19,683 nucleotides of DNA from an uncultured Oscillospiraceae bacterium (GTDB lineage Bacteria > Bacillota > Clostridia > Oscillospirales > Acutalibacteraceae): assembly GCA_905211675.1 (NCBI GenBank), contig CAJMBP010000027.1, forward strand, positions 1 to 19,683, in the 5' to 3' direction. Every line of letters begins with the position of its first letter. Position 1 is the stretch's first letter. The notes under the pieces are model-generated. The model did not search any database. It worked only from the letters and a program-made list of their open reading frames with translations, and was not told the origin of the DNA. The position numbers and the translations under genes were made by a program. Positions 14,345-19,683 of this stretch are shown here, piece by piece.

Positions 14345-15553
14345 ATGAAAAAGTTAATCGCACTTCTTTTGGCGGCAGCTATGCTTTTGTGCTTTGCAGG
14401 CTGTGGTACAAAAGACACAAACTCAGGTTCCGACGCAAGCGAATTGAAGGTTGGTTTTATATTCCTTCATGACGAGCAGTCAACCTACGACAAAAACTTT
14501 ATGGACGCCGCAAAGGCCGCCTGTGAAGAAATGAATGTAGGCTATGTTCAAAAGACTCAAATTACCGAGTCTAAGGACTGCTACGACGCAGCCGTTGAGC
14601 TTATCGAGGTTGAAGGCTGTGACATTATTTTTGCCGATTCTTTCGGTCACGAATCATTCCTTCTTGACGCTGCTAAGAAATATCCCGATGTTCAGTTCTG
14701 CCATGCAACAGGCACACAGGCTCACACCGCAGGTGTTGCAAACTTCCACAATGCGTTTGCTTCTATCTATGAAGGCCGTTACCTCGCAGGTATTGCGGCA
14801 GGTATGAAGCTTAACGAGATGATTGACGCAGGCACCATTACCGCCGAAAAGGCAAAAATGGGCTATGTAGGCGCGTTCACCTATGCAGAGGTTATGTCAG
14901 GCTACACCTCTTTCTACCTCGGTGCAAAATCTGTTTGCCCCAGCGTTACTATGGATGTTAAGTTTACAGGTTCTTGGTATGATGAGCAAAAAGAAAAAGA
15001 AGCCGCTCAGGCTCTTATAGCAGGCGGTTGCGTTCTTATAAGCCAGCACGCCGACTCTATGGGCGCTCCTACCGCTTGTGAAACCGCAAAGGTTCCCAAC
15101 GTTTCTTACAACGGTTCAACACTTGCAGCATGCCCCAACACCTTTATCGTATCTTCAAGAATCGACTGGACACCTTACTTCAAGTATATGATCGGCTGTG
15201 TTAAAGACGGCAAAGCAATTGACACCGATTGGACCGGTACAATTGCAACAGGCTCGGTTGTTCTTACCGATGTTAACGAAAAAGCTGCCGCTGCCGGCAC
15301 CGCCGACAAGATTAAAGAAGCAAAGGCTAAGCTTGAAGACGGTTCACTCAATGTATTTGATACTGCTAACTTCACCGTAAAGGGTGAAAAGCTTGCTTCT
15401 TACAAGGCTGACGTTGATACCGACGCCAATTTCGAGAAAGACACCGAAGTTGTTAAAGACGGTATATTTGAGGAATCAAAATACCGTTCAGCTCCTTACT
15501 TTGATGTTGAAATCGACGGAATCACTCTTCTTGACAGAAACTACGGCGATTAA
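14345..15553 (+). CDS. nupN: BMP-family purine nucleoside-binding lipoprotein
   Basis: Extracytoplasmic binding subunit of a BMP-type (PnrA/TmpC, NupN-like) nucleoside ABC importer. The 402-residue product has a signal peptide and lipobox CFAGC with the acylated Cys at residue 20. The mature domain starts LKVGFIFLHDEQSTYDKNF, the family's first strand and ligand loop, and continues with GCDIIFADSFGHE, ATGTQAHTAGVANFHNAFA, YEGRYLAGIAAG and MGYVGAF. About 50 residues beyond the usual core lie at the C-terminus. Ribosome site GAGGAG. It follows xpt under the guanine riboswitch, which supports purine nucleosides such as guanosine or inosine as cargo (inference). A perfect hairpin after the stop probably gives this gene more mRNA than the transporter genes. 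Confidence 0.92.
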   Translation: MKKLIALLLAAAMLLCFAGCGTKDTNSGSDASELKVGFIFLHDEQSTYDKNFMDAAKAACEEMNVGYVQKTQITESKDCYDAAVELIEVEGCDIIFADSFGHESFLLDAAKKYPDVQFCHATGTQAHTAGVANFHNAFASIYEGRYLAGIAAGMKLNEMIDAGTITAEKAKMGYVGAFTYAEVMSGYTSFYLGAKSVCPSVTMDVKFTGSWYDEQKEKEAAQALIAGGCVLISQHADSMGAPTACETAKVPNVSYNGSTLAACPNTFIVSSRIDWTPYFKYMIGCVKDGKAIDTDWTGTIATGSVVLTDVNEKAAAAGTADKIKEAKAKLEDGSLNVFDTANFTVKGEKLASYKADVDTDANFEKDTEVVKDGIFEESKYRSAPYFDVEIDGITLLDRNYGD

Positions 15554-15567
15554 TAAGTAACATTTTA

Positions 15568-15607
15568 TTTGAGGCGAGGGTGCACTCCCTCGCCTCAAAG
15601 TAGTTTT
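15568..15607 (+). terminator. Perfect 13-bp hairpin after the binding-protein gene
   Basis: TTTGAGGCGAGGG (15568-15580) pairs with CCCTCGCCTCAAA (15587-15599) around a 6-nt loop, followed by a poor T tract (GTAGTTTT). In this position it is likely a leaky terminator or a 3'-end stabiliser that raises lipoprotein mRNA over the downstream ATPase and permeases. Confidence 0.8.
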
Positions 15608-15608
15608 G

Positions 15609-15641
15609 AAGAAAAAGCTGTCAAATGTTCAACTTTTTCTT
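15609..15641 (+). repeat. Second inverted repeat upstream of the ATPase gene
   Basis: AAGAAAAAG (15609-15617) and CTTTTTCTT (15633-15641) form a perfect 9-bp inverted repeat with a 15-nt loop. It ends 15 bases before the GGAGG ribosome site of the GTG-started ATPase gene. Function unknown; it may control entry into the transporter genes. Confidence 0.5.
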
Positions 15642-15667
15642 GAGAATTATTTGAACGGAGGTTTAAT

Positions 15668-17209
15668 GTGGAAAAACAACCTGCAATAGAACTTAAAAAC
15701 ATAACCAAAAGATTCGGCAATGTAGTTGCCAATAAGGATGTCAATCTTACTGCGTACCGTGGTGAGATTCTTTCGGTTTTAGGTGAAAACGGAAGCGGCA
15801 AGACCACACTTATGAATATGATTTCGGGAATTTATTTTCCCGATGAAGGTCAGATTTACATTGACGGTCAAGAGGCGGTTATAACATCGCCCAAAGACGC
15901 TTTTACATATAAAATCGGTATGATACACCAGCACTTTAAGCTGGTTGACGTTTTCAGCGCCGCCGAAAATATTGTGCTTGGGTTAGAGGACGGCAAGTAC
16001 GATTTAAAGGCTTCTACCGAACAGATAAAAAAAATAAGCGAGCAATACGGCTTTGAGCTTGAACCGCAAAAGAAAATCTATACCATGTCGGTTTCCGAAA
16101 AACAGACGGTAGAGATTATAAAGGTTTTGTACCGCGGGGCTGACATTTTAATACTTGACGAGCCCACAGCCGTTCTTACTCCGCAAGAAACCGAAAAGCT
16201 GTTTAACATTCTTCGCCGTATGCGTGATGACGGCAAGTGTATCATTATTATAACCCATAAATTGCACGAGGTGCTGTCGCTTTCAGACCGTGTTTCGGTT
16301 TTGCGCAAGGGTGAATATATAGGCACGGTAAACACAAGTGAAACAAACGAGGCCGAGCTTACCGAAATGATGGTCGGAAAAAAGGTTGAGCTTAACATTG
16401 AGCGCAAAGAGCCACACGACACAACCGAGCGACTCGTTGTTAAAAATTTAAGCTGCGTCGATCGAATGGGTACAACGGTTCTTGACGATGTTTCGTTTAC
16501 CGCAAGGGGTGGCGAAATACTCGGAGTTGCGGGTATTGCCGGCAGCGGTCAGCGCGAGCTGCTTGAGGCGATAGCGGGGCTTCAGCATCTTACCTCGGGC
16601 GAGATACTTTATCTTAACCCCAAAACTAACGAAATTGAAAACCTGCGTGACAAAACACCCATGCAAATCAGAAATATGGGCGTACGTTTGTCGTTTGTGC
16701 CCGAGGATCGCTTGGGTATGGGTCTTGTAGGCAATATGGATATTGTCGATAATATGATGCTCCGCAGTTATTCAAAAGGCCGTTCAATGTTTTTAGTGCG
16801 TAAAAATCCAAAGGATTTGGCCAAAAAGATTATAAATGACCTTGAGGTTGTAACGCCGTCTGCCGCAACGCCTGTGCGCCGTCTTTCGGGCGGTAATGTT
16901 CAAAAGGTGCTTGTAGGCCGTGAAATTTCATCTTCGCCTACCGTTCTTATGGTGGCATATCCTGTCCGCGGGCTTGATATAAACTCGTCTTATATGATTT
17001 ACAATCTGCTTAATGAGCAGAAAGAAAAGGGCGTTGCCGTTATTTTTGTAGGCGAAGACCTTGATGTGCTTATTGAACTTTGCGACAGAATTATGGTTAT
17101 AGGCTCGGGCAAGATTACGGGTACGGTCGACGGCAGAAATACCACAAAAGAGGAAATAGGTCTGCTTATGACCAAACCTAAGCAGGAGGAGGAAAACACC
17201 AATGGCTGA
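15668..17209 (+). CDS. nupO: Nucleoside ABC transporter ATPase, two fused nucleotide-binding domains
   Basis: Cytoplasmic ATPase of the nucleoside importer, 513 residues with two ABC domains in tandem. It starts at GTG (15668), with GGAGG 6 bases upstream; the ATG at 15666 is out of frame. Domain 1: Walker A GENGSGKTT (39-47), signature MSVSEKQ (140-146), Walker B ILILDEP (160-166), switch His 197. Domain 2: degenerate Walker A GIAGSGQRE (289-297), signature LSGGN (406-410), and a Walker B lacking the acidic pair, VAYPVRGLD (429-437). A degenerate second ATP site is usual in sugar/nucleoside importers of this type. The first signature has Ser where the family usually shows Gly (SVGE). Its 3' end overlaps the first permease gene by 8 bases (ATGGCTGA). 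Confidence 0.93.
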   Translation: MEKQPAIELKNITKRFGNVVANKDVNLTAYRGEILSVLGENGSGKTTLMNMISGIYFPDEGQIYIDGQEAVITSPKDAFTYKIGMIHQHFKLVDVFSAAENIVLGLEDGKYDLKASTEQIKKISEQYGFELEPQKKIYTMSVSEKQTVEIIKVLYRGADILILDEPTAVLTPQETEKLFNILRRMRDDGKCIIIITHKLHEVLSLSDRVSVLRKGEYIGTVNTSETNEAELTEMMVGKKVELNIERKEPHDTTERLVVKNLSCVDRMGTTVLDDVSFTARGGEILGVAGIAGSGQRELLEAIAGLQHLTSGEILYLNPKTNEIENLRDKTPMQIRNMGVRLSFVPEDRLGMGLVGNMDIVDNMMLRSYSKGRSMFLVRKNPKDLAKKIINDLEVVTPSAATPVRRLSGGNVQKVLVGREISSSPTVLMVAYPVRGLDINSSYMIYNLLNEQKEKGVAVIFVGEDLDVLIELCDRIMVIGSGKITGTVDGRNTTKEEIGLLMTKPKQEEENTNG

Positions 17210-18314
17210 TAAAGCGGTAAAAACGCACGCAGAGCCGCATTTTCACATTGCAAAACGCGACGATATGCCTAATTGGCAGGCGTGGCTTATTAGGGTGGCT
17301 ACTATTGCTATAGCATTTATTATAGTCGGATTTATCTCGATGGGCGTGGCTGAAAAAAGCTTAGGCGAAACATTTCAGATTATGTTTTCGGGTGTTTTCG
17401 GCAAGCTTTTTGAGGGCAGAACCACAATGCTTTGGAAATATTTGCAGGAGATAGCCGTTTTGCTATGCTTGGCATTGGCGCTGACTCCCGCATTTAAAAT
17501 GAAGTTTTGGAACTGCGGTGCCGAGGGTCAGGCTCTTATGGGCGGCTTGGCGTCAATGATTTGCATGATAGAACTCGGCAACAAGCTGCCGTATCCCGTT
17601 CTTATGATTGTTATTTTGGTAACCAGTATTATTGCGGGCGCTCTGTGGGGTGTGATACCTGCAATATTCAAGGCGTGGTTTAACACAAACGAAACTCTGT
17701 TTACCCTTATGATGAACTATATTGCAACACAGATTATTGCATATTATGTTTACTCAAAGGGCAGCGGTTCAAATGTAATCAATCCTGTGGAATACGGTAA
17801 TTTTCCGACTGTGGGCAGTAACGATTATTTTGTAAACATTGTAATTGTTGCGATTGTTACTGTGGCTATGTATGTGTATCTTAAATACAGCAAGCAGGGT
17901 TATGAAATTTCGGTTGTGGGCGAGAGCCAAAACACGGCAAGATACATAGGTATAAATGTTAAAAAGGTAATTATCAGAACAATGATAATATCCGGTGCGG
18001 TTTGCGGCATTACGGGTATGATGCTCGTAGCGGGTAAAGACCACAGCATAAATGTAAACACCGTCGGCGGTCAGGGCTTTACGGCAATTCTTATGTCGTG
18101 GCTCGGTCAGTTTAATCCGTTTATTATGGTTGTTATGACCGCTATTGTCGTATTCTTGCGTATAGGTGTTGCAAAGGTTGCCGACACAGCCTTTTTAAAT
18201 CCGTCTTTTGCCGAAATTATGGTAGGCTTGGTAATTTTGATGCTTGTCGGATGTGAGTTCTTTATAAACTATTCGATTAAATTCAAACACAACAAAAAGG
18301 AGGAGCAGGTATGA
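17202..18314 (+). CDS. nupP: Nucleoside ABC transporter permease (NupP-like)
   Basis: Membrane subunit of the nucleoside importer, 370 residues. A His-bearing cytoplasmic N-terminus (about 25 residues) precedes eight to ten hydrophobic segments. Family landmarks are KFWNCGAEGQALMGGLAS, NTNETLFTLMMNYIATQI and VVGESQNTARYIGINVKK, the last being the cytoplasmic loop that contacts the ATPase, followed by GAVCGITGMMLVAG. The start ATG overlaps the ATPase stop by 8 bases, with AGGAGGAGG directly upstream inside that gene. The 3' end has an ATGA overlap with the second permease, so the three genes are translationally coupled. Probable heterodimer partner of the next product. Confidence 0.92.
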   Translation: MADKAVKTHAEPHFHIAKRDDMPNWQAWLIRVATIAIAFIIVGFISMGVAEKSLGETFQIMFSGVFGKLFEGRTTMLWKYLQEIAVLLCLALALTPAFKMKFWNCGAEGQALMGGLASMICMIELGNKLPYPVLMIVILVTSIIAGALWGVIPAIFKAWFNTNETLFTLMMNYIATQIIAYYVYSKGSGSNVINPVEYGNFPTVGSNDYFVNIVIVAIVTVAMYVYLKYSKQGYEISVVGESQNTARYIGINVKKVIIRTMIISGAVCGITGMMLVAGKDHSINVNTVGGQGFTAILMSWLGQFNPFIMVVMTAIVVFLRIGVAKVADTAFLNPSFAEIMVGLVILMLVGCEFFINYSIKFKHNKKEEQV

Positions 18315-19300
18315 TTATTCAGTTCATTTGCCGTGCAATTCTTCTTGGCGTGCCGCTATTATACGGTTCTACGGGTGAAATTATAACCGAAAAATCGGGT
18401 CACCTTAATCTCGGTATTCCCGGAATTATGTATGTAGGCGCCATAAGCGGCGTAGTCGGCTCTTTCCTTTATGAAAATTCCTGCGGAAACGATATTGCGA
18501 GAATGAATCCGCTTTTGGCAGTTATCATTCCTTTGCTGTGTGCAATAGTAGGTGCCGCCGTTATGGGACTTATATACAGCTTTCTGACGGTTACGCTTCA
18601 TGCAAATCAAAATGTAACGGGCTTGGCACTTACCACTTTGGGTATAGGTCTCGGCAATTTTTTAGGTGCGTCGCTTATTAACATTACAAAAAGCGAAATG
18701 CCATCTATCGCCCTTACAAAAACAAGCTCGTTCTTTTCGGCAAAGTTGCCTTTTGCCTCTAAATTAGGTTGGTTCGGCGAATTGTTTTTATCGCACGATT
18801 TTCTTACCTATGTTGCGGTTATTATTGCGATTATAACGGCGTTTGTGTTAAACCGTACACGAGTAGGTCTTAATCTGCGGTCTGTGGGTGAAAGTCCGGC
18901 AACTGCCGACGCCGCAGGTATAAATGTTACCAAGTACAGATATATTGCAACCTGCATAGGCAGTGCTGTTGCAGGGCTCGGCGGTTTGCAGTATGTTATG
19001 GCTTATGCCAGCGGAGTTTGGTCGAACAATGCTTTCGGCGACCGCGGCTGGATGGCTATTGCTCTTGTTATTTTTGCACTTTGGAAGCCTTCTATGGCAA
19101 TAGTAGGCTCATTCCTTTTCGGTGCGCTTTGTAATGCCAATAACTATATACAGGGTCTTGGCACCGAAACGCAGGAGCTTTTCAAAATGCTTCCGTATGT
19201 TGTAACTATTATCGTTTTGATTATTACAAGTATGCGTAAGAAAAGAGAGCATCAACCTCCTGCAAGCCTCGGACTTAATTATTTCAGAGAAGAAAGATAA
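18311..19300 (+). CDS. nupQ: Nucleoside ABC transporter permease (NupQ-like)
   Basis: Second membrane subunit of the nucleoside importer, 329 residues with about eight hydrophobic segments. Landmarks are STGEIITEKSGHLNLGIPGI near the N-terminus, HANQNVTGLALTTLGIGLGN, the ATPase-contact loop SVGESPATADAAGINVTKYR and GDRGWMAIALVIFALWKP. This set and the gene order (binding protein, ATPase, permease, permease) match the BMP-linked transporters of Firmicutes. The ATG lies in an ATGA overlap, with AAGGAGGAG upstream. It is the last gene of the riboswitch operon, followed at once by an intrinsic terminator. Confidence 0.92.
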   Translation: MIIQFICRAILLGVPLLYGSTGEIITEKSGHLNLGIPGIMYVGAISGVVGSFLYENSCGNDIARMNPLLAVIIPLLCAIVGAAVMGLIYSFLTVTLHANQNVTGLALTTLGIGLGNFLGASLINITKSEMPSIALTKTSSFFSAKLPFASKLGWFGELFLSHDFLTYVAVIIAIITAFVLNRTRVGLNLRSVGESPATADAAGINVTKYRYIATCIGSAVAGLGGLQYVMAYASGVWSNNAFGDRGWMAIALVIFALWKPSMAIVGSFLFGALCNANNYIQGLGTETQELFKMLPYVVTIIVLIITSMRKKREHQPPASLGLNYFREER

Positions 19301-19303
19301 TTT

Positions 19304-19343
19304 AAAAATCGGGTACGCGGCGTTGTGTATCCGATTTTTTTGA
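19304..19343 (+). terminator. Intrinsic terminator of the xpt-nup operon
   Basis: AAAAATCGGGTAC (19304-19316) pairs with GTATCCGATTTTT (19327-19339), 13 bp with one G-U and a 10-nt loop, ending in a run of seven T (19335-19341). It is four bases after the last stop codon and runs into the -35 box of the next promoter. Confidence 0.92.
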
Positions 19344-19368
19344 CTTTACGAACAGGTTGTGTTATAAT
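19340..19368 (+). promoter_or_regulatory. Strong promoter of the edge gene
   Basis: TTGACT (19340-19345), a 17-base spacer, then TATAAT (19363-19368) preceded by TGT (extended -10). The -35 shares bases with the tail of the upstream terminator. The leader to the ATG at 19401 is about 25 nt with a GGGGG ribosome site. Confidence 0.85.
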
Positions 19369-19400
19369 ATACGAGTTATTTATTTTATGGGGGCAGTTTA

Positions 19401-19683
19401 ATGAAATATAATATTGCTATCTGCGGAACTTTTAATGTTGAAAACTACGGAGATGTTATGTTTCCCGAAGTTTTCAAAACGGAAATGCAAAAACGCGGTC
19501 TTGATTTTAATTTGTTTCTGTTTTCTCCGGGGACTGCAACCGACAAAACATTAGCGCCCGGCGCAAAGGTTTATTCGGTAAGCGAAATGAGTAAAATTCA
19601 CGCGGAGAACCATTTAGATGCCGTAATAATCGGCGGCGGTGCGTTGGTGCATTACAGTAAAATTCCGGTTAAATTGGGCGAAG
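19401..19683 (+). CDS. Polysaccharide pyruvyl transferase-like protein, 5' part only
   Basis: An open frame of 94 codons runs off the window end. It starts at ATG with GGGGG 7 bases upstream and an excellent promoter. The opening KYNIAICGTFNVENYGDVMFP and the later HLDAVIIGGGALVHYS match the N-terminal fold of the polysaccharide pyruvyl transferase (WcaK/CsaB-like) family, in which such proteins add pyruvate ketals to surface glycans or act in related glycan chemistry. The first motif usually reads xGNxGDxxI; here the NYGD core is kept. The C-terminal substrate part is outside the window, so the exact reaction cannot be judged. It is its own transcription unit, separate from the purine operon. 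Confidence 0.7.
   Translation, partial: MKYNIAICGTFNVENYGDVMFPEVFKTEMQKRGLDFNLFLFSPGTATDKTLAPGAKVYSVSEMSKIHAENHLDAVIIGGGALVHYSKIPVKLGE

Noticed and set aside
1..19683. tRNA, rRNA, CRISPR array, insertion sequence, prophage or attachment site
   Set aside because: No cloverleaf, repeat-spacer pattern, transposase, integrase or long direct repeat was seen on either strand.

Overview
The window looks like chromosome from a low-to-mid GC, Gram-positive anaerobe of the class Clostridia, probably an Oscillospiraceae/Ruminococcaceae-type gut bacterium. The signs are sigma-A promoters of TTGACx-17-TAxxxT form, strong GGAGG ribosome sites, lipoprotein ABC binding proteins, a guanine riboswitch in front of xpt, and protein sequences closest in style to that group. 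This placement is inference from style, not from a search. All complete genes are tightly packed and no mobile element, CRISPR array, tRNA or rRNA was seen.

The left half is on the minus strand. A polyamine uptake operon, potA-potB-potC-potD (3915 down to 78), has each gene overlapping the next by 4 or 8 bases. It is preceded by an unusual leader of about 200 nt that carries an anti-Shine-Dalgarno element (3916-4119) and by a promoter region rich in repeats. Upstream of that lies a second minus-strand unit: rlmB (10641), a large membrane protein that looks like a catalytically dead P1B-type ATPase (9851-7230), metG, tatD and a 35-codon Lys/Asn-rich small ORF. It ends at a strong intrinsic terminator (4301-4347).

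The right half is on the plus strand. Enolase (eno) diverges from rlmB. Next come a promoter and a terminator-like hairpin in the short leader of a COG2509-type FAD-dependent dehydrogenase. Then comes a purine salvage and uptake operon: a promoter whose spacer is an 18-bp palindrome, a guanine-class riboswitch (13555-13619), an intrinsic terminator, xpt, and a BMP-family nucleoside ABC transporter (binding lipoprotein, tandem ATPase, two permeases; nupNOPQ-like). A strong terminator closes the operon at 19341. A new promoter then drives a gene that runs off the window and resembles the polysaccharide pyruvyl transferase family.

The best candidates for undescribed biology are: (1) the pseudo-P-type ATPase with a 330-residue acidic disordered N-terminus; (2) the potA leader, whose loop segment is perfectly complementary over 10 nt to the potA ribosome-binding region; (3) the palindrome filling the xpt promoter spacer, which resembles an NrdR box; (4) the small Asn/Lys-rich ORF whose ribosome site lies in a hairpin; and (5) the attenuator-like leader of the FAD dehydrogenase gene.
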